A stretch of 7,397 bases of DNA from an uncultured Ruminococcus sp. (GTDB taxonomy: Bacteria; Bacillota; Clostridia; Oscillospirales; Ruminococcaceae), in the NCBI GenBank assembly GCA_902796865.1, contig CADBQZ010000236.1:1-7397 (forward strand). The letters run 5' to 3'. Numbering within the stretch: the first letter of the stretch is position 1; the number at the start of each line of letters is the position of its first letter. The translations under genes were made by a program, and so were the position numbers. The notes below the pieces were generated by a model, which was not told the origin of the DNA, ran no database searches, and saw only the letters and a program-made list of their open reading frames with translations. Shown here piece by piece: positions 1-5,706 of this stretch.

Positions 1-201
1 GAGGAAGCCGGAAGACTTGATGTTCCCGGACGCCCGGTAGCATATAAGACTACCGATAATTTTCTGAGATGTTTCGGGCTTTCTTCGCTTGATGATCTTC
101 CGCCGTTGGTGCGTGACGATGAGGACAAGCAGACAAGCTTGTTTGAAGATCAGGAACAGGATACAGATTATGATGAAGACAGTGATGCGATAAATGAATA
201 A
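1..201 (+). CDS. scpB: Segregation and condensation protein B, C-terminal end (partial at the 5' edge)
   Basis: This is the last 66 codons of an open frame that enters from the left edge and stops with TAA at 199-201. The visible protein begins [19 protein letters not shown] and continues with [17 protein letters not shown]. These match the conserved C-terminal end of ScpB, with its GRP-x-x-Y-x-T-T segment and FGL-x-SL-x-DLP signature at the end of the second winged-helix domain. ScpB is the kleisin-associated subunit that, with ScpA, binds SMC and helps condense and segregate the chromosome. The last 25 or so residues form an acidic tail rich in Asp and Glu, as is common in this family. The next gene starts 20 bases downstream, so the two are probably co-transcribed. 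ScpA would be expected just upstream, outside the window. The start is not visible. Confidence 0.93.
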   Translation, partial: EEAGRLDVPGRPVAYKTTDNFLRCFGLSSLDDLPPLVRDDEDKQTSLFEDQEQDTDYDEDSDAINE

Positions 202-221
202 TACTATGAAAGGAGGAAAAT

Positions 222-875
222 ATGGGACTAATCATACTTGGTGTAATTTTGCTTTTACTGCTGATAGTCCTGTTTTCTCCTTTCAGGCTTTATGTACAGT
301 ATAAGGATAAAAAGCCGTATTTGCAGTTTAGATATCTTTTCTTTAAGAAAACTCTTGTAGGCGGTAAGCCTAAAGCATCAACGCCTGCAAAAAAGAAAGC
401 TCCTTCACAAAAAGGAAAAAAAGAAGAAAAACCTGAAAAAAAGAAAAGCGGGCTTATGCCTGAAAGCCTTTCAGGAAAGATAGAGCTTGCCAAAGGACTT
501 ATAAAAGCAGGCGGAAAGGCATTAAGAAGGCTCATAAGGCGAATAAAGATAAAAGAGCTTTATATAGATATAGATGTGTCTGATGAGGATGCATATGAGT
601 GTGCGCTGAAATTCGGAAAGACAAATATCATAGTTTATAATGCGGTTACCCTTTTGAGTCAATTTGTAAGGATAAGAAAAAAAAGCATAGCTGTAAAGTG
701 TATATATAACCGACCTGAGAGTGTATATAATATAAGCTGTACGGTCTTTATAACACCAGCGGCGCTTATATGTATAGCTCTTGCATTAGCTTTTGCTTTT
801 TTGGCTATCATAATAAAAAGTAAGAAAAACAAGTCTGAATTTCCGGAAAAAGAAACGGAGAAGAAGGCAGCATAA
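222..875 (+). CDS. DUF2953 family membrane-anchored protein (YtfI-like)
   Basis: The protein has 217 residues. A hydrophobic segment at residues 2-19 (MGLIILGVILLLLL) is followed by an amphipathic stretch, then a very Lys-rich, low-complexity segment at about 49-76. A conserved region at about 105-178 follows (IKIKELYIDIDVSDEDAY and FGKTNIIVYNAV), then a second hydrophobic segment at about 177-198 and a charged tail. This layout and the position directly before ytfJ/gerW fit the DUF2953 family, represented by B. subtilis YtfI next to YtfJ. The molecular function is unknown. Conserved pairing with a sporulation/germination gene suggests, by inference only, a role at the membrane during sporulation. 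The start is supported by AGGAGG at 211-216, five bases before ATG. Lysine is mostly AAA here, unlike in the carboxylase genes further right. Confidence 0.8.
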   Translation: MGLIILGVILLLLLIVLFSPFRLYVQYKDKKPYLQFRYLFFKKTLVGGKPKASTPAKKKAPSQKGKKEEKPEKKKSGLMPESLSGKIELAKGLIKAGGKALRRLIRRIKIKELYIDIDVSDEDAYECALKFGKTNIIVYNAVTLLSQFVRIRKKSIAVKCIYNRPESVYNISCTVFITPAALICIALALAFAFLAIIIKSKKNKSEFPEKETEKKAA

Positions 876-896
876 ATCAAAAAAGGAGTTTTTATC

Positions 897-1313
897 ATGG
901 CAGAAAAACAGAATATCGGAAACATAATGGGTATAACGATGGACAAGCTCAGAGAAATGGTAGATGTAAATACTATCGTAGGTGAGCCTATCGAGTTAAA
1001 AGACGGAACAACAATAATCCCGATCTCGAAAGTATCTTTCGGCTTTGCTTCCGGAGGAAGTGATCTTCCTGTAAAGACTGAAAAGGATATGTTCGGCGGC
1101 GGTGCCGGTGCCGGTGTTTCTATACAGCCGCTCGCATTTCTTGTTGTATATAAGGGCGAGGCAAAGCTTATGCAGATGTCTGTAAACGCTTCAACACCTA
1201 ATGCGATAGCAACAATGATACCTGATCTTTTAGAAAAGGTAACAGGAATGATCGGCAAGGGCAAGAAGGATAAAGAAGACGGAGAAGATACAAAAGTTAC
1301 AGAAGTCATCTGA
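897..1313 (+). CDS. ytfJ: GerW/YtfJ family sporulation protein
   Basis: The 138-residue protein carries the typical features of the GerW (YtfJ, spore_ytfJ) family. These are the N-terminal helix ending in LREMVDVNTIVGEPI, the segment GTTIIPISKVSFGFASGG, a Gly-rich stretch FGGGAGAGVSIQPLAFLVV, and a final helix PDLLEKVTGMIGK followed by a charged tail. In B. subtilis YtfJ/GerW is a spore protein needed for normal germination with L-alanine. Homologues also occur in clostridia not known to sporulate well, so presence alone does not prove spore formation. The length is close to that of the B. subtilis protein. A Shine-Dalgarno AAGGAG at 883-888 precedes ATG by eight bases. The gene begins 21 bases after the DUF2953 gene and is probably in the same operon. 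Confidence 0.9.
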   Translation: MAEKQNIGNIMGITMDKLREMVDVNTIVGEPIELKDGTTIIPISKVSFGFASGGSDLPVKTEKDMFGGGAGAGVSIQPLAFLVVYKGEAKLMQMSVNASTPNAIATMIPDLLEKVTGMIGKGKKDKEDGEDTKVTEVI

Positions 1314-1325
1314 GTGTCCTAATCC

Positions 1326-1358
1326 GTATTGCTCCTTCATAGAATATATAGGCAATAC
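1326..1358 (+). terminator. Weak inverted repeat after ytfJ (possible terminator)
   Basis: GTATTGC at 1326-1332 is exactly complementary to GCAATAC at 1352-1358, giving a 7-bp stem with a 19-base loop. It is followed only by TTTATAA. The long loop and short T run make it a poor intrinsic terminator, so it may only reduce read-through into dacF or have no role. The rest of the 129-base gap (1314-1442) shows no convincing sigma-A, sigma-F or sigma-G promoter by eye. Confidence 0.25.
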
Positions 1359-1442
1359 TTTATAACGCATATTGGGTGATTAAAAAATACCCGGCTTTAT
1401 GTTTATACAGTATAGCTTAAATATGCTCCTGGAGTTGATTCT

Positions 1443-2570
1443 ATGAAGAAGATCTTATCGGTAATGATATCAGTGATGTTTATATCTGTTTTTTCGATTT
1501 GTACTGTCTCTGCTGTGCAGGCTGATATTTCGGCAAAAGGATTTGTACTTATCGAAGAAAAAACAGGTGAGATAATTTATGAAAAGGATCCCTTTGAAAA
1601 GCTTCCTATGGCGAGTACCACAAAGATAATGACTGCTTTATTATGCCTTGAGAGCGGCGGACTTGATGATGAATTTGTTGTTGATCCTGAAGCCATAAAG
1701 GTAGAAGGTTCGTCTATGGGGCTTAGAGAGGGAGATATCGTCACGAAAAGAGCGCTTTGCTGCGGTATGCTTCTGCCTTCCGGCAATGATGCTGCGAACG
1801 CTGCGGCTGTTCGTATCTCAGGAAGCATACCCGAATTCGTAAAGCTTATGAATAAAAAGGCGGAAGAAATAGGTCTTACAAGAACACATTTTGTTACACC
1901 TTCAGGTCTGGAGGGTGAGGGGCATGGTTCGAGTGCTTATGATATGGCGCTGCTTGCAAGAGAGGCTCTTAAAGAACCAGAGTTTTGCAATATATGCTCC
2001 CAAAGCTCCATGAAAGTGCGTTTCGGCTCGCCTCCGTATGACAGATGGCTCAAAAATACAAACAAGCTTCTTACCATGTATGATGGTGTAAAAGGGGTAA
2101 AGACCGGTTTTACCGATGAAGCAGGAAGATGCCTTGTATCAGCCTGTGAACGTGATGGAGTTACGCTTATATGTGTAACGCTTAATGACAGAAATGACTG
2201 GAACGATCATATGAAGATGTATGACGAGGGCTTTTCGGCGGTCAGGACAAAAAAGCTTTCATGCAAAGAAAGTTTTGAAGTTCCTGTAATGGGCGGACAA
2301 AAGGATAAAGTCGCTGTATCAGCACAAAAAGATGTTGTTATAGGCTCAGATGGCAAGAATGATAAAAATATACACAGCGATATACTTCTGCCGCCGTTTG
2401 TATATCCGGATATAAAATGCGGAGACAAGATAGGTGAGCTGCGCTGGTACTGCGGTGAAAGACTTATCGAAAGTGTTGATATAAACGCTTTGGAGGATGT
2501 AGGATATAAAAGTAATGATAATGAAGATATCTCGCTCTGGGAAAAGATAAAAAAAGCTGTTTTTAATTAA
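1443..2570 (+). CDS. dacF: D-alanyl-D-alanine carboxypeptidase, DacF type (penicillin-binding protein 5 family)
   Basis: The 375-residue protein is a secreted serine carboxypeptidase that removes the terminal D-Ala from peptidoglycan stem peptides. A signal peptide spans residues 1 to about 24-27 (MKK start, hydrophobic core, then VSAVQA before Asp28). All three active-site motifs of the S11/PBP5 family are present: SxxK as STTK at 58-61 (Ser58 nucleophile), SxN as SGN at 113-115, and KTG at 220-222. A beta-rich PBP5 C-terminal domain covers about 265-355. The end, SLWEKIKKAVFN, is an amphipathic segment of the type that holds these enzymes on the outer face of the membrane. GGAG at 1431-1434 lies eight bases before ATG. 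In Bacillus dacF is expressed in the forespore, and the neighbouring gerW-like gene fits that, but no sporulation promoter could be recognised here, so a vegetative role is equally possible. Confidence 0.93.
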   Translation: MKKILSVMISVMFISVFSICTVSAVQADISAKGFVLIEEKTGEIIYEKDPFEKLPMASTTKIMTALLCLESGGLDDEFVVDPEAIKVEGSSMGLREGDIVTKRALCCGMLLPSGNDAANAAAVRISGSIPEFVKLMNKKAEEIGLTRTHFVTPSGLEGEGHGSSAYDMALLAREALKEPEFCNICSQSSMKVRFGSPPYDRWLKNTNKLLTMYDGVKGVKTGFTDEAGRCLVSACERDGVTLICVTLNDRNDWNDHMKMYDEGFSAVRTKKLSCKESFEVPVMGGQKDKVAVSAQKDVVIGSDGKNDKNIHSDILLPPFVYPDIKCGDKIGELRWYCGERLIESVDINALEDVGYKSNDNEDISLWEKIKKAVFN

Positions 2571-2594
2571 TAGAGCGATATTATACCGATCGTG

Positions 2595-2609
2595 TGCGGT
2601 GATCCCGCA
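2595..2609 (+). other. Small hairpin just before the rluB ribosome binding site
   Basis: TGCGG at 2595-2599 pairs with CCGCA at 2605-2609 around a 5-base loop, ending two bases before AGGAGG (2611-2616). No T run follows, so it is not a terminator. It could affect access of ribosomes to the start codon or be coincidental. Confidence 0.25.
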
Positions 2610-2620
2610 AAGGAGGATAA

Positions 2621-3352
2621 ATGGAAAAAACAAGGATACAAAAACTTATTGCCGACAGCGGATACTGTTCACGAAGAAAAGCTGAAGTACTTATATCTTC
2701 GGGGCGTGTCAAGCTGAACGGACATCCGGTAAAGCTTGGTGATAAGGCAGGCGGCCGTGATATCATAACAGTTGACGGCGAAAGAATAAATATCCCAAGA
2801 AGGAAGAATAAACGCTATATAATGCTAAATAAGCCCAGAGGCTATGTTACTACCATGAGCGATGAACTTGGCAGAAGATGCGTTACAGAACTGCTTGAAG
2901 ATGTAGGCGACAGGGTATATCCGGTCGGAAGACTTGACAGAAATTCCGAGGGACTTTTGCTTTTTACAAATGACGGAAACTTTGCGAACAGTATAATGCA
3001 CCCATCAAAGGAAATAGGAAAAACATATCGTGTTACTGTCAGACCTGATATAAACGATGAACAGCTGGTCGCTTTGTCGGAAGGTATTGAAATAGAAGGA
3101 AGAAAAACTCTCCCGGCGAATGTTGTTGTAAAAACAAAGGAACCGGGAAGAGTTGTGTTGCTCATAACTATAAGAGAGGGCAGGAACAGACAGATAAGAA
3201 AAATGTGTGAGGCGATAGGACTTGAAGTTGCAAGACTTCGCAGGATAAGTATAGGACCCTTAAAGCTTGGTATGTTAAAACCGGGTACATACAGAGACCT
3301 CACAGCGGAAGAATTAAGAGCAATAAGAAATGCTATAGGCAAGGAAGGATGA
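2621..3352 (+). CDS. rluB: Pseudouridine synthase, RluB/RsuA family (23S rRNA)
   Basis: The 243-residue protein has an N-terminal S4 RNA-binding domain at about residues 1-60 (RIQKLIADSGYCSRRKAE, then the GRVKLNG turn). A catalytic RsuA/RluB-type pseudouridine synthase domain follows. The catalytic aspartate is Asp106 in GRLDRNSEGLLLFTNDG, and the late family motif EGRNRQIRKMCEA lies at about 186-198. Enzymes of this group convert a specific rRNA uridine to pseudouridine. In Gram-positive bacteria the copy near scpB and a dac gene is normally the 23S rRNA RluB type. RsuA (16S) cannot be excluded from sequence alone. AGGAGG at 2611-2616 precedes ATG by four bases. The gap to dacF is 50 bases with no terminator, so it is probably co-transcribed. 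Confidence 0.92.
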   Translation: MEKTRIQKLIADSGYCSRRKAEVLISSGRVKLNGHPVKLGDKAGGRDIITVDGERINIPRRKNKRYIMLNKPRGYVTTMSDELGRRCVTELLEDVGDRVYPVGRLDRNSEGLLLFTNDGNFANSIMHPSKEIGKTYRVTVRPDINDEQLVALSEGIEIEGRKTLPANVVVKTKEPGRVVLLITIREGRNRQIRKMCEAIGLEVARLRRISIGPLKLGMLKPGTYRDLTAEELRAIRNAIGKEG

Positions 3353-3356
3353 TCGT

Positions 3357-3725
3357 ATGCTGGAGATCCATGAGAGAACAGATACAAAAGGGTATGAAGA
3401 CAAGGTACAAAATATAAACAGTGAATTTGTTCACGTTGTAGAGTCGATAAACGGCGAAAGCGTGAATGGATATGGTATATATTCAATAGATGAAAACGGA
3501 CTTAAGATATATGACTTTGACGGTGAAAAATGGGATATTACCGACGGGGTAATAAGAACTATTCTTTTTAAGGGAATGCTTGGCGGACTTAACAGATGTG
3601 AATTTTTTATTTCTGATGCAGAAAAAAATAAAAAGTTAAAGACGCTCGGATTTGTAAAAGACGGTGTCAATTCTATAGAAGACATCAATGATTTCATGAG
3701 TAATTGTAAAAAATGTAAAGAATAG
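3357..3725 (+). CDS. Hypothetical protein, 122 residues, coupled to rluB
   Basis: I do not recognise this protein. ATG lies four bases after the rluB stop. Its Shine-Dalgarno GGAAGGA (3343-3349) sits inside the last codons of rluB, so translation is probably coupled. The protein is acidic in its first two thirds, with alternating hydrophobic and charged residues suggesting beta strands (FVHVVESINGESVNGYGIYS, then GLKIYDFDGEKWDI). It continues with a hydrophobic helix-like region at about 64-77 (GVIRTILFKGMLGG) and KKLKTLGFVKDGVNSIEDI, and ends in a Lys/Cys-rich tail with two cysteines three residues apart (CKKCKE). No signal peptide or membrane segment is seen. The late segment with LGF loosely recalls the end of a GNAT acetyltransferase fold, but the acetyl-CoA-binding loop is not evident and I do not assign it. 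Codon use resembles its upstream neighbours. Confidence 0.78.
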   Translation: MLEIHERTDTKGYEDKVQNINSEFVHVVESINGESVNGYGIYSIDENGLKIYDFDGEKWDITDGVIRTILFKGMLGGLNRCEFFISDAEKNKKLKTLGFVKDGVNSIEDINDFMSNCKKCKE

Positions 3726-3735
3726 CAATAAACAC

Positions 3736-3764
3736 TTGCAAAAATCTGAAAAATATAGTATAAT
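3736..3764 (+). promoter_or_regulatory. Sigma-A-type promoter of the carboxyltransferase operon
   Basis: The -35 element TTGCAA (3736-3741, four of six consensus bases) is separated by exactly 17 bases from a perfect -10 element TATAAT (3759-3764). The spacer is A-rich. Transcription would start at about 3770-3773, giving a leader of roughly 115 bases before the ATG at 3887. It lies 10 bases past the stop of the preceding gene, with no terminator between, so read-through from the rluB operon may add to expression. Confidence 0.8.
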
Positions 3765-3774
3765 AGAATCGTAT

Positions 3775-3870
3775 ATTGATTGACATTTAAAAATACGGCT
3801 TTGCTGTGTCTATTTATCGGCAGATATTGATCTGTTTATGAAAATGTCATATTAATGAAATAATCCGTAT
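3775..3870 (+). promoter_or_regulatory. Candidate structured 5' leader RNA upstream of the carboxyltransferase gene
   Basis: Pairing by eye gives a closing stem of 14 pairs: 3775-3788 (ATTGATTGACATTT) with 3842-3856, with one G-U pair and one bulged T at 3850. Its core, TGACATTT with AAATGTCA, is perfect over eight bases. Inside are two small hairpins: 3795-3799 with 3803-3807 (ACGGC, loop TTT, GCTGT) and 3821-3825 with 3830-3834 (CAGAT, loop ATTG, ATCTG). Together these make a three-way junction beginning only a few bases after the predicted transcription start. An alternative pairing joins ATACGG (3793-3798) to CCGTAT (3865-3870), which abuts the Shine-Dalgarno. It would replace the first hairpin and create a pseudoknot. 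No poly-T terminator follows, so any control would more likely be translational. I do not recognise a known riboswitch class. The stems are A/T-rich and the fold is unproven. Confidence 0.4.
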
Positions 3871-3878
3871 AGGAAGGA
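3871..3878 (+). promoter_or_regulatory. Ribosome binding site fixing the carboxyltransferase start
   Basis: AGGAAGGA ends eight bases before the ATG at 3887 and fourteen before a second in-frame ATG at 3893. This favours the first ATG. Confidence 0.7.
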
Positions 3879-3886
3879 ACGATAAT

Positions 3887-5227
3887 ATGCAGATGGATAC
3901 AAATACGAACAGTCAGGCAAGAAAAAGACTTTCTTCTTTGTTTGACGACGGTATTTACAACGAGATCAACTCGACAGTGAAGGAGAAAGACTCACTTACC
4001 GGAGTTGTTACCGCATTCGGTTATGTAAATGGAAATGCTGTTTATGCTTTTTCACAGGACAAGTCCAATGAAGGCGGCGCAGTAGGACAGGCACAGGCTG
4101 AAAAGATAGCAAAGCTTTATGAGCTTGCTGCAAAGACAGGAACTCCTATTGTGGGAATACACGATTCAAACGGAGCTTTTGTTGACGGAACAGCAGCATC
4201 ACTTGCAGCTTATGGCAAAATGCTGGGTGCTTCAGCAGTTATTTCCGGAGTAGTACCTCAGATATCTTTGATAGCAGGTACTTGTGCAGGTACAGCAGCA
4301 ATGTTAGCCTGCTCTTCAGATATAATAATAATGACAAAGGAGAGCGAATTTTTCACTGCTCCTAATACAAGTGCAGGTTCGGCTGAAGCTGCTGCAAAAT
4401 CAGGAGTAGCTTCGATTCTTTGCGAAGACGAGAATGAAGCTATAGAAAAGGCAAGAGAGCTTATAAATATACTCCCTGTCAACAATTTAGCTCCTGCACC
4501 TATGTTTGAAACTGCGGAGGCACAGGCTTTAAACGGCACTGATGTAAAATCGGTCATGAAGTCAGCAGTTGATGCAGACAGCGAAATAGAGATCTCTGAA
4601 ATGTACGGCAATGCTTCTTATACAGCATTTGCAGCTATCGGAGGCTCAACAGTCGGCGTTGTATGTGCAGGCATCGACGGCACAAAGTTAGGTTCTGATG
4701 ACTGTGCAAAGATCGCACGTTTTGTAAGAACCTGCGATGCATTTTCTATCCCTGTAGTAACATTTGTTGACAGTGAAGGCTTTGATGATGCAGATACTAT
4801 AGCATCTGTAAAGGCTATGACAACACTTGCAAATACATATTCAGAAGCAACTACTGTAAAGACAGCAGTTGTAGTCGGCAAGGCTTTCGGACCTGTTTTT
4901 GCTGCAGTTGCCGGAAACAGCTCTAATTCAGATTTCACATATGCTTTAGAGAATGCTGTTATCGCTCCGATATCACCGCTTGCAGCAGTGGAATTCATGT
5001 GGCATGACAAGCTTAAAGATGCTGATGATCTGACAGCTGAGAGAAATAAGCTTGCAAAAGAATATTCAGAAACACTTGCTTCTGCAAAAACAGCAGCAGA
5101 GAATGGCTTCGTTGATGATATTATAGAAGCTTCACAGACAAGAAATGTACTCGTTGCTGCTCTTGATATACTTTCGGGCAAGCGTGTTCAGAAGCTTCCT
5201 AAGAAGCACAGCAATATTCAGTTTTAA
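3887..5227 (+). CDS. Divergent acyl-CoA carboxyltransferase subunit (12S/MmdA-like)
   Basis: The 446-residue protein has the two crotonase-like halves of the biotin-dependent acyl-CoA carboxyltransferase family, which moves a carboxyl group between carboxybiotin and an acyl-CoA. The N half shows LTGVVTAFGYVNGNAVYAFSQD (37-58), GGAVGQAQAEKIAKL (63-77), a VVPQISLIAGTCAG segment (122-135) and FFTAP. The C half shows AKIARFVRTCDAFSIPVVTFVD (274-295) and the family ending GFVDDIIEASQTRNVLVAAL with PKKHSNIQF. It is shorter than typical MmdA/PccB proteins (about 500 residues or more). Several usually conserved motifs are altered: DSGGARIQEG reads DSNGAFVDGT (93-102), GPCAGGAVY reads GTCAGTAAM (131-139), the PGF-x-PG loop is SEGFDDA (296-302), and GGAY reads GPVF (335-338). 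It is followed by a biotin carrier and an OadA-like subunit, suggesting the acyl-CoA side of a transcarboxylase-like complex. The acyl-CoA substrate cannot be read from the sequence; methylmalonyl-CoA is the precedent. Confidence 0.85.
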   Translation: MQMDTNTNSQARKRLSSLFDDGIYNEINSTVKEKDSLTGVVTAFGYVNGNAVYAFSQDKSNEGGAVGQAQAEKIAKLYELAAKTGTPIVGIHDSNGAFVDGTAASLAAYGKMLGASAVISGVVPQISLIAGTCAGTAAMLACSSDIIIMTKESEFFTAPNTSAGSAEAAAKSGVASILCEDENEAIEKARELINILPVNNLAPAPMFETAEAQALNGTDVKSVMKSAVDADSEIEISEMYGNASYTAFAAIGGSTVGVVCAGIDGTKLGSDDCAKIARFVRTCDAFSIPVVTFVDSEGFDDADTIASVKAMTTLANTYSEATTVKTAVVVGKAFGPVFAAVAGNSSNSDFTYALENAVIAPISPLAAVEFMWHDKLKDADDLTAERNKLAKEYSETLASAKTAAENGFVDDIIEASQTRNVLVAALDILSGKRVQKLPKKHSNIQF

Positions 5228-5236
5228 TATATAAGT

Positions 5237-5243
5237 AAGGTGG
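5237..5243 (+). promoter_or_regulatory. Ribosome binding site deciding the biotin carrier start
   Basis: AAGGTGG lies eight bases before ATG at 5252. A GTG at 5240 opens the same frame four codons earlier but sits inside this Shine-Dalgarno, so it is unlikely to be the start. Confidence 0.7.
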
Positions 5244-5251
5244 TCAATATT

Positions 5252-5620
5252 ATGAAAAGATTCAATATTACGGTAAATGGCAAGGCATACGATGTATCTG
5301 TAGAAGAAATAGGCGCAGGTGCTGCATCGGCTCCTGTTCAGGCAGCAGCTCCAGCAGCAGCACCGGCTCCGGCAGCTCCAGCAGCTCCGGCTGCAGCAGT
5401 AGGCGCAGGTGAAAAAGTAACTGCTCCGATGCCCGGTACTATTCTTGACGTGAAGGTATCAAATGGCGACAGTGTTTCAAAGGGACAGGTAATAATGATA
5501 CTTGAAGCTATGAAAATGGAAAATGACATAGTTGCTCCTTGTGACGGTTCTGTTACAAGTCTTCTTGCAAAGAAGGGCGATACTGTGAATTCAGGCGATA
5601 CACTTGCAACTATAGGCTGA
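5252..5620 (+). CDS. Biotin carrier protein (biotin/lipoyl attachment domain, 1.3S-like)
   Basis: With the ATG start supported by its ribosome binding site, the protein has 122 residues. It begins MKRFNITVNGKAYDVSVEEI, as do small biotin carriers of decarboxylases and transcarboxylases. A flexible Ala/Pro linker follows (about residues 24-52), then a biotinyl domain at about 54-122. The biotinylation motif EAMKM is at 85-89, so Lys88 would carry biotin. It lies 34 residues from the C-terminus, the normal spacing. Flanking turns APMPG (58-62) and APCDGSV complete the fold. Length and layout closely match the 1.3S subunit of Propionibacterium transcarboxylase and the free gamma-type carriers of sodium-pump decarboxylases. 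It would swing carboxybiotin between the enzymes encoded on either side. The gap from the carboxyltransferase gene is 24 bases, so they are in one operon. A biotin ligase must act from elsewhere. Confidence 0.94.
   Translation: MKRFNITVNGKAYDVSVEEIGAGAASAPVQAAAPAAAPAPAAPAAPAAAVGAGEKVTAPMPGTILDVKVSNGDSVSKGQVIMILEAMKMENDIVAPCDGSVTSLLAKKGDTVNSGDTLATIG
5330..5401 (+). repeat. Ala/Pro low-complexity linker repeat in the biotin carrier gene
   Basis: About 24 codons are almost only Ala and Pro, in short APA/APAAPA units with repeated GCAGC/CCAGC/CCGGC stretches. This is the swinging-arm linker of the carrier. Such tracts vary in length between strains by slippage. Confidence 0.75.
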
Positions 5621-5638
5621 TAAATAAAGCTTTAACAG

Positions 5639-5706
5639 ACGGAAAAATTAATCATTGCCGCATTGTCATATACTGACAAAACTATTTTCCGTATGATACG
5701 GCGGCA
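5639..5706 (+). promoter_or_regulatory. Candidate pseudoknotted RNA element before the oadA-like gene
   Basis: The 101-base gap between the biotin carrier and the oadA-like gene holds three perfect pairings. Stem A is ACGGAAAA (5639-5646) with TTTTCCGT (5685-5692). Hairpin C inside it is TTGTCA (5663-5668), loop TATAC, TGACAA (5674-5679). Stem B is TGCCGC (5656-5661) with GCGGCA (5701-5706). The 5' arm of B lies in the loop of A and the 3' arm lies beyond A, so together they form a pseudoknot. B ends four bases before the Shine-Dalgarno GGAG (5711-5714). A competing local repeat, CCGTAT (5689-5694) with ATACGG (5696-5701), would break both A and B, as in a two-state switch. No T run follows, so termination is unlikely. 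Translation control or an RNA-processing site that adjusts subunit ratio are possible roles. No known class is recognised. Confidence 0.42.

Noticed and set aside
659..1309. Long reverse-strand open frame (216 codons) opposite the DUF2953 and ytfJ genes
   Set aside because: It lies opposite two well-supported genes, its translation is Ser/Pro/Phe-rich low-quality sequence typical of an antisense shadow, and no recognisable family or ribosome binding site supports it.
1367..1402. Possible forespore (sigma-F/G) promoter upstream of dacF
   Set aside because: GCATA at 1367-1371 resembles a -35 element, but no matching -10 sequence occurs at the right distance.
2842..3486. Reverse-strand open frame (214 codons) opposite rluB and the hypothetical gene
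   Set aside because: It overlaps rluB with its clear catalytic motifs. The translation shows no domain pattern and is explained by the codon pattern of the + strand gene.
3780..3785. Perfect -35-like TTGACA inside the carboxyltransferase leader
   Set aside because: No -10-like hexamer lies 16-18 bases downstream (the sequence there is around GCTGTG). The bases are better explained as part of the closing stem of the leader.
3821..3840. CAGAT-ATTG-ATCTG hairpin followed by TTTATG as an intrinsic terminator or attenuator
   Set aside because: The stem is only 5 bp with two G-C pairs, and only three T residues follow; too weak for termination.
4258..5181. Two reverse-strand open frames opposite the carboxyltransferase gene
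   Set aside because: The Ala/Ser-rich translations mirror GCA/GCT-rich codons of the forward gene; no start signal or family features.
5625..5634. Ten-base palindrome TAAAGCTTTA after the biotin carrier gene
   Set aside because: Short, A/T-rich and without a T run or partner site; likely chance.
5669..5674. TATACT resembling a -10 element in the carrier-oadA gap
   Set aside because: No acceptable -35 element stands 16-18 bases upstream (sequence near AATTAA), and it falls within the loop of hairpin C. An internal promoter is possible but not supported.
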